NCBI GenBank assembly: GCA_019914945.1
Contig: CM034105.1
Coordinates: 6,262,001 to 6,326,000 of the forward strand
DNA from: Typha latifolia
Lineage: Eukaryota; Streptophyta; Magnoliopsida; Poales; Typhaceae
Direction: 5' to 3'
Length of the DNA stretch: 64,000 nt
The notes beneath the pieces are model-generated. The model was given only the letters and a program-made list of their open reading frames with translations, searched no databases and had not been told where the DNA came from. The translations under genes were made by a program, and so were the position numbers. Positions 20,300 to 32,149 of the stretch are shown in pieces; the stretch's first letter is position 1; each line of letters starts with the position of its first letter.

Positions 20300-23100
20300 C
20301 CCTCAAGGTGTGAAGTCGGAGAAACGCTCCAAGATATCAGTCTCCAACTCCCATGTCGCCTCATCGGATGGCTTACCAAGCCACTCAATTAGAATCTCCA
20401 TCTCCAATCTGGTACCATGTCGACGTCGGCGCCTAACAAGTGCACTAACTGGCTCAACGATCTCTTATCCTCCAATGGCTCTAGTAGAACTAATCCAATG
20501 ACCTCATAATCTCCAATCCACTCCTTTATTAATGAAACATGGAAGACAAGATGCACTCTCGACCCCTCCGGCAGCTCTAAACGATATGCAATTGGATCAA
20601 TACAATCTAACACCTGAAACGGACCAAAGTAGTGATTAGCTAACTTTTGATTACGTATCGGACGTAATGTCACCTGTCGATACGATTGCACCCTCACGAA
20701 CACCCAACTGCCGATGTCGAACTCTGCTCCCTATGACTACGATCATAAACTTGCTTCATGCAGTTTTGAGCAAGTTTAAGATGACCACGGAGCCTCCTCA
20801 ATGTGGCATCTCCATCCATTAAGGCTAAGTCCACCTCCGTTCGATTTGCTGATGCCACTGGATCATAAGCGCGTAACGTCGGAGCCGTCATCCATACACC
20901 ACCTCAAATGGAGCCATGCTAATGCTACTATGATAGGTAGTGTTGTAAGACCACTCCACCCATGGTAAGAACTCCAACCATCGTCTCAGCATTTCTCCAA
21001 CAAAGCACCTCAAATATTACTCAATGTCTCGATTGACCACCTCGATTTGGTCGTCCGTCTATGGATGGTAGGCCGAACTGAAGTTCAATCGAGTCTCTTG
21101 TAATTTAAAAACTCCGTCCAAAAGTCACTCATAAATGCATGATCATGATCCAAGACAATCGTGTGTGACATGCCATGTAACTGAGCAACATCTCTAACAA
21201 AAATTTCAGCCACCGACTTGGCTGAAAACGGATGTGATAATACCGAAAAGTACGCATACTTGCTCAATCGGTCAACCACTACCAAGATATCGTCAAATAA
21301 TATCAAGACATACCTTTGCAATAGAGGTTGAAATATATTATTCATGAGGCCTTGAAAGGTAGCTGGAGCAATGGTGAGACCAAAAGGCTTCACCCTGAAC
21401 TCGTAATGCCCGTCCATAGTCCGAAATACAGTTTTGTGTACATCCGCCGGGTGAACTCTAATTTGATGATACCCGACCCTCAAATCAAGCTTACTAAATA
21501 TAGTCGCCTCTGCAAGCTCGTCCAGCAACTCCTCGATAACTGGAATGGGATACTAGTCCTTAATGATAATAGCATTTAGTGCCCGATAGTCGACAAAAAA
21601 ATATCATGTCCCGTCCTTTTTTAGCACCAATAGCACGGGGGATGAGTATGAGCTATGACTTGGTTGTATGAGGCATTGCTCCAACATTTCGGCTACCATC
21701 TTTGAGATAACTTCTTTTTGCACATGTGGATACTAATATGGCCTCGATGGCAACTCCTGTGGCTCCTCAAACAGTCCAGAAAAGTTATCTAATAAATTAG
21801 ACCAATGGTAGTACCTGGACTCGTTTGAGGCTCATCTCCTTCTAGTCCTAGCTGAAGAAAATAGGTCAAATCATACGCACATGGCAACCCCACCATAGGC
21901 TGCATCATAGGAATCGACAAAGATCGAACACCATCAAGCCGCACATCTTTGTTTCCTTATTTAAATTTCATCCACATGCTCCGAAAATCAAATGTGACGG
22001 GTACCAAACTCTGTAACCATTGAGTGCCAAGGATAATGTCCGCTCCTCGCAGCGCCAACAGATACATGTCCACAATGATGTCATGTCCTTGCACCCATAT
22101 ACCGGTCCAACGCCAACGAATATAAGACCACAGCTTCGTGCCATCTCCAATAGCAACCTCAAACCCCGAGGTCGGTTCAGCATCCAAACCCAATCTCCTC
22201 ACTAACCTCTCGTCTAGAAAGGTGACTCACAACAACTACTAACTCTTTCAAATTCTGCTTGGTACTCCAATACGGTCATCCTCTAAACCCAAATCTGCGT
22301 GTAATCCTCCTACAAAAGTTAGCCCAACCGATAAATCCTCCTCCACGAATAACCAATCTATACCAATGCAATGACGTTCCTTGGAGGTGAAAGCTTGCCA
22401 TCTGGACTTTTGTGTCCTTCACTGTCCCTTGACAATCAAAGTATTGTTCAACTTGAAACACTCAATCCGTTGGATCACCGCCTTGGAATTTTGGAAAGTC
22501 CAAGCGTGCGGTTCTCCCCCGAATAGCGTTGTTGGGTTCACGAAAGATCGTTGGTTCAGCTCTAAACATTTGTGCATGTTGATCACCTTCTCTAAATCCT
22601 CGAGCACGTCCATCACTATCTCCAAATGGATCAACCTCATCCTCAAAGTGCCAATCCTCATCATCGACGAAGCACACCGGTGCCGCACGCCTCTCGAGTT
22701 CCACCACTGCCGGTCTTGGGTTTTGCAATTGAGGTGGGGGATGATGTGTAGGCATAGATAAGAGGGGATCATTGACACTCACATTACGCACCTGGACCTG
22801 TGGGGTATCTGTTCGATGAGGTCCCACTGTTGGTCGTTCTTGAAGCTACGACCGTCGTCGAGGAGATGACGAACCCAATCGGTTCATGACATATTCCCTG
22901 AATTTATTGTGATCCTTTTGAATTGTGTCAACTCTATACAGCAATGTTTGGAACATACCCCTAAGTTCATCCATATTCGCACCCATAGACATTAGTTGAC
23001 TCGGTTAGGGTCATTGTGTATTGAGTCTTCCCTTGTCGGTGTGCTCTCCATAGGTCTCCTTGTTGATGTCATCTTTCTTGTTTCAACTATTAATGGAGGT
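20300..23100 (-). pseudogene. Deleted gag-pol of minus-strand chromovirus
   Basis: On the minus strand, gag motifs lie at 22830-22280 (FVDDEDWHFEDEVD, IRGRTARLDFPKF, WVFQVEQYFDC). The sequence then jumps from the region matching 10804 of the long element to that matching 11523, so the zinc knuckle and first protease motif are lost. Protease tail: 22200-21960. RT: 21720-21290 up to LFDDILV, where it fuses in frame to the integrase core ([12 protein letters not shown]). C-terminal integrase and chromodomain segments run to about 20310. A further 45-bp deletion lies near 22285. RNase H and the integrase zinc-binding region are absent, so the copy cannot be autonomous. Confidence 0.87.
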
Positions 23101-23117
23101 CTAAGGTTAACTTGGCT

Positions 23118-23214
23118 TTGATACCAAATTGATGGGTTCTACGATACCAAACTGATAGGCTCTAATACCACTTTGATGGGCTCTGATACCAGATTAATGA
23201 GCTCTGATACCAAT
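23118..23214 (-). other. Five-copy tandem primer-binding site
   Basis: On the minus strand, directly after the 5' LTR, the motif TGGTATC (or TGGTATT) starts at 23212, 23191, 23170, 23149 and 23126, giving spacings of 21, 21, 21 and 23. The first two read TGGTATCAGAGC, a full match to the initiator tRNA-Met site. Each copy is followed by a CATCAA-like spacer. Confidence 0.9.
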
Positions 23215-24001
23215 TGATAAGTCACGGAACAATTCCTTAAAGATCTAAATTTATTGCTAGAAGCAGTTCGCACAATAGAGAAAAAATATTCACCAAATAT
23301 TTTCCTATTGTCAAAAAATTAAGAAACTAAATGGAATCGATCCATAACTTTCGGATCTATAACTTTCATATTTACGCCCTTCGCAGATTCGAATGCAACT
23401 GGGAAAAAAGCATAGAATAATATGGGTAGATGTTAGAGTTATGGATGGGTATGGAGATGGAGGTGGATGGTGGATGTGATTAAGGGATATAGACGAAGGG
23501 AACGAAGTGGTCAAGATCCCAAAGAAGAGAAGTGACTCGACAATCAAGAGATCTTAGAAGTTAGAAGAAACCTTGCCAACGGTAGATGTGGAATGATGGA
23601 GAAGATGGAGGAGGGAGATTAGGATAGATAGATGATAAAGAGGCAAGAAATCAATATTCCAATAGCATTTTAAATTTGGCTGTCATCCACATATATATAG
23701 AGGCTAGCCAACAAGTCCTAAAACAACAAGTAACCCTAATTCTAGAGGATTCCCGCCGATCGCGTTCGAACGCGCCTGAACGTGCCCGATCGCGTTCGAA
23801 CGCATAAAAGGCGTTCTCTGTATGTGCGAACGCGGGCTTTCGAACGCATCTGACCGCGTTTGAATGCGTATTACGCATTCTTTGTATTTGCGAACCTGAT
23901 GTAGGCATTTGCAAGGGCGTTCGAACGTGACCTATAAAAATTTTATTTTAATGAAAATAAATAACTAATGCAATAAGAAAAGATCCTAACTAAATGTATC
24001 A
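23215..24001 (-). repeat. 5' LTR of minus-strand chromovirus
   Basis: It is 787 bp and aligns with 19443-20275. Its U3 cluster (23755-23935) contains two perfect GCGTTCGAACGC palindromes and several variants. A TATA-like TATATATAGAGG lies near 23690-23701. Confidence 0.87.
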
Positions 24002-24006
24002 ATTGA

Positions 24007-24284
24007 GCTATTGTCAATTCTAACCGACTGTGCAGAATAACAAAGAAAAGTTCAAAAACATGTTCAAACTTGATATTTTCTTTTGGGATTATCCAAGTAC
24101 ACATTGTAAAGATTCCTCCATAATTATTTATGGGATTCACAGGCAGAGCAAAGCATCTATCATTCCAAATGTCCCTCACATAAAAGAGTGATACAAAATG
24201 GATTATATCAGATCGCCCCATAAGGACATTGGGTTTGATGGATCGAGTCTATTTATCTTTTAATTAATTGATATTTATCTCTTA
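24007..24284. other. Unassigned intergenic sequence
   Basis: No gene or repeat was recognised between the chromovirus and the following solo LTR. Confidence 0.4.
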
Positions 24285-24910
24285 TATAAGCCCTTAAGGC
24301 AAATCTAGTTAAGTCATGTAAGTCATTAAGGCAAGTTTAATTAAGTCATGTAAGCTATTAAAGTAAATTCAATTCAGTCATATAAGCATGTAGTCAAGTC
24401 CTAATTCGAGTCATTTAGACTTAAATTTGAATAAGACTCATTGTTCCGATCTCTATATATAGAGGGGCTGGACTTTTTTGTTTATTCATCCAAATATCCA
24501 AGTATCCAAGCATCTGATGAAGAATTAAGAATTATATTTTAGTCTTAGACTCTTAAGAATAAGAGTAAGATAATCTATGAGTGAAAGTAAATTAATTATA
24601 ATCATTTATTTTCCTAAGAGTATATCTAAGTTGGAAATCCTAATTCTACTTCAAACACATAGCCACTGTCATATCCACGAGCCACCCTACCTTATGGCCT
24701 TCTACTACCACCCTCCTACGACTGCCACAACGTTGGATATTTACCGTTCTGCCCCGTTTTGACCTTGTTCCACTCTTTTATTTATATCTTTTCATACCAC
24801 TCCAATTTGGGTGAAACCAAAGCCATTAAAATACTAACGCACGAGACTATCACCATCTAAATTTTCATAATTTTCTTACGTCTGAATCAATTTAAATCTA
24901 GTTCATAGTA
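24285..24910 (+). mobile_element. Solo LTR of the short-element family
   Basis: It shares, in the same order, the AAGGCAA..AAGTCATGTAAG tandem motif (24295-24400), a TATA-like CTCTATATATAGAGG (24451-24465), ATCCAAGTATCCAAGCAT, and the terminal TTTTCTTACGTCTG..TAGTTCATAGTA with the LTRs at 42-482 and 1863-2368. No primer-binding site or internal sequence follows. The left boundary is approximate. Confidence 0.68.
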
Positions 24911-25740
24911 AAGAGAGCTATTTTTTCAAGTGTTGTCTTCTTCCACTTACGTCGTAAAGCATTTGAAGGAGCCAAATTGAGTTGTCAACGACCATAGAGT
25001 TTATATCGACTACTGCCACTGACCAATGTCGAGTTCAAAACCTGATCCATAGCAATGTACTACATACCATATATGAAGATATCTAACCATGGAGTAGTTA
25101 ACTGTGACATACTTAAAGCAAGTGATGCGAACTTCAACGTTTATAGAGTGTCTAAAGTGTCGTAAATAATTCATGTTTCTATGAATTATTAATATATATA
25201 CTAATTTAGTTTAGATGGATTTGTAGTTTTATTCCTCTTGATGATGGACTGAAAGGTTTAATTTCCACATTAAAGAAAAAAAAAAACCATAGTTTGGTTT
25301 TGTCGTGCTACTTTTTCTATTCTATTTTGTCTTTACAATTTTCTACTCCTCGTTGCTTTTTTACTTTCCAACTTGAGTTCAAATTTTTGAATAATATTTA
25401 AAATTTTCCAATCAAACTTAGATTTGAGTTTGACCATTTGACTTTGACTTTGACTTTGACTTTGACTCGAGGTAATTCACAATTTCACTCGGCATGTTGT
25501 CGGCATGTTGTCGGCATGTTGTGCAGTGGATCATCCTCGTTCTTATTTTGCTTGAAAGTAAATATTACTCACATTATTGACATCGACATATATCCATTAG
25601 CTAATTGGACAAACAATTTCATTTTATGCATCACCATTGCTCATACGTCTTGAGGAGAAACTACTCTTAACTGAAGCATTCTGATCATCGTTGGTCACCA
25701 GTTATTGATGGTATCTTAGTCCACAATGATATTACAAAGT
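24911..25740. other. Unassigned sequence with two simple tandem repeats
   Basis: No gene was recognised. A (TTTGAC)n run lies at 25434-25467, and about three copies of an 11-bp GGCATGTTGTC unit lie at 25493-25525. Confidence 0.5.
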
Positions 25741-25744
25741 CCGA

Positions 25745-26330
25745 CGTAGGGTCGATGTGATTATTGGATGGGCCAAGCCGAGCAATCAGGTTAGCCACTG
25801 TGTTCGTCAGGCTGCTCACAAGTGGCTTTGGCCGGACCGGGCTAAGCTAGAATAATCTAGCTCGTTACTGCTCATCAGCCTATAAGAGAGTGGGTTGGCT
25901 GGGCCAACTCCACCAGCGAATTATCAGAATTTTTTTAGCTATTTTTAGAATTTTTTACCGTTAATTTTTATAAAAAAAATTATATACCTCCCTTTTTTAT
26001 AAAAAAATTTCAAAAGTGCAGAGTACTATACGGGCGGGCTAGGCCGATCACCTACAGGAGAGTTGGGTTTTAAAAAAATATAAAACTGTACAGAGTACCA
26101 AAATCCTATTGGTTTTTTACTATAGCAATATGGCGGGCTTAGCTGGGGGTCAAACAGGCAAGCTTTCGTGTGGGCCAAAACTGGCGGGCTTCCGGTCCGA
26201 GCCTTCAGATCGGGCTGATAAGCAGGCTTCTAGGCCAGGTTAGGCGAGCAAAGGGCTAGCCCGTGCCGCCCACTGGTAGTTCGGGCTTGGGCCAGGCGTG
26301 GGTGAACCGGGTCATTTGATCAGCTCTAAC
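25745..26330. repeat. GC-rich GGGCT/GGCCA dispersed repeat
   Basis: Dense GGGCT, GGCGGGC and GGCCAGG motifs contrast with the AT-rich surroundings. The right edge reads GGGTCATTTGATCAGCTCTA, a common terminal sequence of plant non-autonomous DNA elements. A matching left terminus was not found, so the class is uncertain. Confidence 0.35.
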
Positions 26331-28443
26331 GTAGGGGATATAATAACATAATCAAATTTGGACTGATATATAGAAATTTTCCATTTAGTTTTGTTGGATT
26401 TGGACTCGACTCAAATTTAATCAAATAATAGACGGCATTTGAATTCCTTACTAATAACCAACATACTATAACATAAAAAATAATATAATCTTATTCTGAA
26501 GTAACAAATCATAACATTTGGTACTCAATTATGATAGTTTAATACTGAAAATAGAGCACAGTATTTTAACCATCTCACCTAAAATGAGACAAGCTTAACA
26601 TATTAAACAAATATAATAGTTATACAAAGATTATCTTTTGAGACTCTCGGTATCATTCACATAATATAGGAATTGGGCTAATCCAAGGTCTTTATTTACA
26701 TAATTTAAGTATTGTATGGATATTAAAGAACACCATATGTTTATCGGAGATCTGATAGAGATTTACTCCTTATTAGGATCCGAATATGGTCGGATCAGAG
26801 AATTAATATCCATATGACCATATCCTATTTAGTCTTATTTGGAGCGGATTCAGTATCGTATAATTTGGATCCAATTATAATCCTTCTTTGCAGACGCTTT
26901 CTATGAAAGAATAAATATATAAAACACTCCTGGCCAAGATCCTCTGTTGATTGTATCTATCCTTATTAGCATATTTGTAAAGCAAAAGATTACAAATATA
27001 CATTCTCTCCCCCCTTCAAACATACGAGTAATAATTATATTTGATATAAATTAAGATTAAAGAAAAAAGAAACATTTTGTTTGTCAGGATATCTTTTATA
27101 AATTTATAAAAATATTATTTTTAATGTGATATAAAGTAGGTTGATGGATGAATAAGCTAAATCACAACATAATAAATGTTGCAGTATGATTATCTTGTCT
27201 GCAATGCATGCATTATTATTCTCCATATGTATGCAGTGGTACATATTAATCATTATATGTAGTGTATATATATAATCTCTATATATATGCAACTACTACA
27301 TGTTAATATCTACTTTTGTAAATGTGTAATGTATACTTGAATAAAAAAATAAGTGGATAATAGGAGAGAGGAGATAGGTGAGTGACCTGAAAGAGCAGGT
27401 GTAAAAATTGAGTGAGAATGGATTTGTGGAATAAGATAGGTGGATAATAGGAGAGATAAGATAAGATTTTTTAAAAAACTAAACTCAAATTAAAAGTAAA
27501 ATTATAGCTAGATTTATGTGTGGTATAAGATTTAATTTGAATAAATAGTATTTCTAATCTAGAATAGAGTTAATTTGATGTTTAATTTTTTAATCTAGAG
27601 TTTACTTTATATATTTGTATTCAAGCTTGACTTGAAATTAACTTCGAACTTAAACAAATAAATCAAGCTCGTCTCATTAACTAAGGAGCCCACCTTGATA
27701 GGGGCTATCAAGCCAAGCTCAAGCCGGCTTGTTTATTTTGACAGCACTAATGCCGGACAATCAAATGATTCCAAAATGGATCAATTGCTACTGTAGAGGG
27801 AGAGAGAGCAGTGTGCATGTCATTCTATCTGCATTCTTACTCTAGTTCGATCAAATTGCTACTTATTAAGTCATTTTAGTAGTTATTTATAATCCACCAG
27901 TTTCAACATGTCCATGTTGTCGGTCGTCGGTTTGCAAGTTTGGCTAAGCGCCCAAGTAATCGTATTGACATCTAACATATATATCAAAGACTTCTAAAGA
28001 TCACTCGGACACATCAAGGAGCACTACTACATATAAAAAGGTTACAATGACAGTAAATGTCAATGGCAATATCATGCTCTTATTAATTCAAAGTCAGACG
28101 TTATATATATGTAGTTAATTACTTGGGTCGGTCAAATCTTTTACTTTTCAATCTGAACCCAAGATTCATATATTTGACAAATACTTTGTATATTATAAAT
28201 TTATAATTCCCAATTAGCTTTTCCCAGCTGGAATACAACATTAATTACATGAAGAAGTAGTCAATTGCACATAAATGAATGTAACATATATGCACCTCTT
28301 CCCCTAGATCTACTGAAGTCTTTGTGTCAATATATTATACAATGAAATAATTGAATAGAGTATTATTCTATCTACAAGTTGGACGTGCCACAGAATAAAA
28401 ACTCACAAGTATTGCTAGAAAATCTATATACTAATAGCAGCTT
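26331..28443. other. Unassigned intergenic sequence downstream of the phospholipase gene
   Basis: No gene was recognised. It includes a 16-bp direct repeat (TGGATAATAGGAGAGA near 27354 and 27442) and a GAGCC-type repeat fragment at 27620-27747 ending TTTATTTTGACAGC. Confidence 0.4.
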
Positions 28444-29754
28444 TTATACCTCAAATCCAAGAGACTGCACAAGATAACCCACCTGCCTTGCAGCATCATG
28501 CCATGCCCATGCATCAAACTTCCTCTCCCTCACCCACTTCTTCGCCTTGGGAACAAGACCTTCGCCATCCCTTCGAACCTGCACCATTTTGTTGCGCTTC
28601 ACTAGTGCAATATACGTCTCTATATCATGAACGCACGCAAGGTTTTGCATGTCAAAGTAATCCAACGCCACCTCGACTCCAACATGAGCATAACACGAGC
28701 TACTCCATGGCATCTCATACCTTCCTCCTATAACACTAAAACTCTCATTAAATACAACCCCAGGAAGCTTAGTTATTGGATCATGTACGTTAACCACTCT
28801 TAGCACTTTAACTCTTAGCTCCTCACACCTCTCCTTGAACGCTAAGTTACCCACCCTTGGCCCTCCAAAGGAGTACAGTGTGATGGGTATCTCTCCTTGC
28901 CTTCCGATCCTATTAATGCCGAGCTCGGCGGCGTCGTAGCCGAAGAGAAGAGCTAAGGAGCTCCCCATGCTATGCCCGGCCAACGTAATGCTCATCTCCT
29001 CGTCCTTGTACTTGTTTACTAGACGAGAGACCTCATTGAGCAGTTGCTCTCTGCAACTCCCTTGGCTAAACTTGCAGGTGCTATCGTCTGATGTGTAGAG
29101 GCTTAGGAATCCCGACTCGACCTTGACGTCCGGCCGGGGTTCGTGCGGGTCGAGCCGCGCCGGCGTCAACGAGCTCATGAGGTTGGCGATCCACTCCGTG
29201 TTCGTCACGGTGCCGCGAAAGGAGACTAATATGTCTCTCCTTCCCAGCCTCCTGACCTTGTCGTCGTTCGACACAGCGACGTACCCTATCCAACGGCTGC
29301 GGCTCGCGCCGGCCTGCGTAGGGATGTCGATGTCGGCGGTGGCGTAGATATACTTGGTTACTTCATATCCACGAGCCTCCATGCCGACCTCTTTCAGCAT
29401 GCTACTCTTCCCGTACTTGCAATTCAAGTAGCGCTTCGACCTCGGGTCGAGATCGAACACCTTGTAGCACGCGGCGACGAACTCCCCGTACCGCACGATC
29501 TCGTCGCCGAGGATCGGATTGAGAGGCGCGACGAGGTTGTTCCAATCGTTGCAGCCTTGGATCTCCTCCCACATGCTCGCAAGCGAGGCCGCGGCACTAG
29601 CCGGCTTCGCTCGCGCCAATGCCACCGACGGCGACTCTACCACCGCCGAGCGGCATGCGGCCTGGAACACGCGCAACCGCCGGCCGTGGTGGTGCCGTCG
29701 AAGTTTACGCGAAACGAGAGGTTGGCTTGTTGGAGAGAGAGTGGTGGAAGCCAT
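28444..29754 (-). CDS. Class I phospholipase A1, chloroplast-type (DONGLE/PLA1-Ialpha-like)
   Basis: An intronless gene for 436 residues. It belongs to the plant class 3 lipase family, whose class I members hydrolyse the sn-1 acyl group of galactolipids and phospholipids in plastids; some supply linolenic acid for jasmonate synthesis. Residues 1-60 are rich in Ala, Ser and Arg and nearly free of acidic residues, fitting a plastid transit peptide. The mature part starts near [10 protein letters not shown] (62-71). SFRGT (178-182) provides the oxyanion region and GHSMG (260-264) the nucleophile elbow with Ser262. The triad is likely completed by Asp325 ([12 protein letters not shown]) and His376 (CVHDIETY). 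The family is about 400-530 residues, so the gene looks full length. The ATG at 29754 is the first in frame. The exact paralogue and substrate cannot be settled here; the GHSMGSSLA elbow favours the PLA1-Ialpha/DGL branch. Its 5' half is markedly GC-rich. Confidence 0.93.
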   Translation of the reverse strand: MASTTLSPTSQPLVSRKLRRHHHGRRLRVFQAACRSAVVESPSVALARAKPASAAASLASMWEEIQGCNDWNNLVAPLNPILGDEIVRYGEFVAACYKVFDLDPRSKRYLNCKYGKSSMLKEVGMEARGYEVTKYIYATADIDIPTQAGASRSRWIGYVAVSNDDKVRRLGRRDILVSFRGTVTNTEWIANLMSSLTPARLDPHEPRPDVKVESGFLSLYTSDDSTCKFSQGSCREQLLNEVSRLVNKYKDEEMSITLAGHSMGSSLALLFGYDAAELGINRIGRQGEIPITLYSFGGPRVGNLAFKERCEELRVKVLRVVNVHDPITKLPGVVFNESFSVIGGRYEMPWSSSCYAHVGVEVALDYFDMQNLACVHDIETYIALVKRNKMVQVRRDGEGLVPKAKKWVRERKFDAWAWHDAARQVGYLVQSLGFEV

Positions 29755-29794
29755 CGGAAGTGAGTAGAGATCTAAAGAAGGGGGATGTTGTTCG

Positions 29795-29807
29795 AGATAA
29801 TATAGAC
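29795..29807 (-). promoter_or_regulatory. Candidate TATA box of phospholipase gene
   Basis: On the minus strand GTCTATATTATCT lies about 45 bases upstream of the ATG. Used as a TATA box, it would give a very short 5' leader of roughly 10-20 bases. This is positional inference only. Confidence 0.35.
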
Positions 29808-31270
29808 AACTTCGTAGGTGTCAAAAGAGACAAACATTGAGAACGAACAATTTACATCTTTTAGAAATTAATAAAGTCGAAGGGCATGTTTGGCGAGGAA
29901 TTGACCATATAGATTTATTCCCTTTGCGCTTAGTTTACTTTTAAATTTATTTGGTTCGATTGGATTCCAAAGGTGGTTGTGGTTGTGGTTGTGGTTGTCT
30001 ACTTGCAAGTTGCGGCTACGTTTCAAGCGGAAGGAAAAGATTTAGTAGAAAAGAAGAATAAAAATCTCCCAACTGACAACACTACTGTGCGGGAATTTTC
30101 ATTATGAACGCCGAAATTTCGATCGAGCTCGATCTAGTCTTTGTTTATTTCTCTCTCTCCATAGTCAACGCCCACGCAGCTCACGGCCACCGCCCGATCG
30201 ATCCAGCGCGCACTTGTGGACAATCGCGATCGTTGGGAGTTCGTCGGCCGAGTGGCTTGCTTCGTACGGACTTTTTTTTTTTTGCATTGATGGGATTAAT
30301 GATTGGAAATATCGACGAGTTCACATCTCGTGCTGACACGTGTACTCTACGATTTGCTACACGCTCTAGTGACGTCCCGTGGGAATGCGTTGAGCTCGGG
30401 TTGGCGGGGTTTTTTGATACAAGAGGAGGATCCTCTGCAGCCAGGGACGTGGGAGAAAAAGGGGCACTGCCCAACAATGCGCTGCGACGTACTCGAATGT
30501 AGCAAGTTCGTAGGACGTTCCACTGGGTTTGAGACGTGGATTCATCTCCTACCACGAGATTGCTTCTCCGGTAGCAAGTGATATTTAACATATTGGCCAT
30601 GTGTTCGAGGCTAAGATCTTTTGTGATGCCAAGCTGTATGAAGCTTGATGATGAGGTGGAGATGTTTTAATTTTTCAATAAATTCGTCGCAAATCTTGTA
30701 CTTAAATTCTATTCTACTGAAGTTTATATAATTGTTTGATCTTAATTCGAGATTGTGCTTGATCAACACGGGAAAAAAAAAGAGAGATGACAGATTTGCA
30801 AATAATAAAAAATTCAGGGATGCAACCGCAAGTTAGGTCTCGTTAATACACTTAAACTACTAATCCCATCTGGACTAATTTATTAAAAGTAGTAAGTGGA
30901 ACTACTAAGCTCCCTTGATCTTGGGGATGGATGTTCTCAAAGATATTGGCATACCTCACATTTGGATTTATTTAAGCTAAATTTGGGAATATATATAGCA
31001 ACTATCAACATATATTCTGCATTTAAATATTACACAGAGTGAAAGGCTCCTATAAAAAATGTATGGAGAATTCAATTTAATAATTATTTATGCCCCTTAG
31101 AAGGGCCCAGAAATTTGTATAGAGATGCTACTATGATCTTTGCTATAATTAATATTCACCATCCTCTCATAAAATATATATTATATGGCAAGTCAAAAAA
31201 TCTTCATTTACTTCTATTTTAGCCTTTTTTTAAAACAATTATATAATTGCCATAATTGCCATCAACATCT
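29808..31270. other. Intergenic region upstream of phospholipase gene
   Basis: A (GGTTGT)n microsatellite lies at 29970-29998. The part 30100-30580 is locally GC-rich and includes a G-box-like GACACGTGTAC (near 30334-30344). It has a 132-codon plus-strand frame (30104-30502) without recognisable domains, which I do not call a gene. The rest is AT-rich without features. Confidence 0.4.
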
Positions 31271-31274
31271 TTGT

Positions 31275-31975
31275 ATTCTTCTAAAAATATCATTCCATTA
31301 GTTAAATTTAACTAATCATAATTAAAACGTAACTTAAATTTAAAAAAAAAAAAACTATTTTGCCCTTGTATTATTTATTAGAAGTGGTTCAAAAGCTATC
31401 CAACGTAATAGTACAAGGAAAATATCTTTTTTTATGCAAGATAAAAATTATTAAATAAATATTTTATACTCTAAACTTTAAGAAAGAAGTGTATTTCAGT
31501 CATTTGCATGTCTTTGTTAACTTTAATTAAACTTTGTTATTAATATTCTTTCAAAAACCAACCATAATGGCAATTTTGAAAAGACAAGATTTTGGTGAGA
31601 ATTATGATATTTTAAAGAATATAATGGCAATTATAATATTACATTCTTTAAAATATCATATTATCACTAAAATCTTAAGACTCTTTTAAAATTGTCATAA
31701 TGGTTCATTTTTAATAAAAATATTCCTAAAAGATTATTACTTAAGCTAATAGACACATATGTATGACTAAAATGCCTCCCTTTTTAAGTTTAGAGTGTAA
31801 AATATTTATCAACAATTTTTATCTCATATAAATTAAGATATATTTTGTTGTATTATAGTATTAAATAGTTTTTAAACTATGTTTAATAATTTATGCAAAG
31901 GTAAAATAGTCTTTTTTAACTGAAGTTATGTTTTAATCATGATTAATTAGATTTAACTAATAAAGTGATATTTTT
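31275..31975. repeat. Foldback element, arms about 345 bp
   Basis: The outer ends read CTAAAAATATCATTCCATTA..TTTAACTAAT and, mirrored, ATTAGTTAAATC..AAAAATATCAC. The inner edge ATGATATTTTAAAGAAT (31604-31620) is mirrored by ATTCTTTAAAATATCAT. The centre is near 31628. A one-arm relative lies at 39880-40110. No ORF is present. Class is uncertain. Confidence 0.75.
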
Positions 31976-32087
31976 AAAAATTACAATGATTCCACTACCA
32001 ATTATGATATTATTATTTTTCTGAATTCAGTGGCAATTATGTAAAAATCCCTATATTATTTTGAATTTTTTTCAGCGGCAAATATAT

Positions 32088-32093
32088 ATAAAA

Positions 32094-32149
<56 letters not shown>

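Larger units (their letters stand above)
19210..24001 (-). mobile_element. Rearranged, internally deleted chromovirus copy on the minus strand
   Basis: This is the same family as the 8006-15560 element, in opposite orientation. Reading the minus strand: LTR 24001-23215, five tandem primer-binding-site copies, gag, protease, partial RT fused to integrase, chromodomain region, polypurine tract, LTR 20275-19443, then a second primer-binding region (19442-19375), and finally a 166-bp U3 end of an LTR in the opposite direction (19210-19375). Flanking pentamers ATTGC (19205-19209) and ATTGA (24002-24006) match at 4 of 5 positions, suggesting that the whole complex inserted as one unit. Compared with the long element it lacks about 2 kb of the interior. 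Confidence 0.85.

Noticed and set aside
30104..30502. 132-codon plus-strand frame divergent from the phospholipase gene
   Set aside because: No family motif; the overlapping opposite-strand frame of 139 codons is as long, and the region is merely GC-rich. Transcript evidence would be needed.
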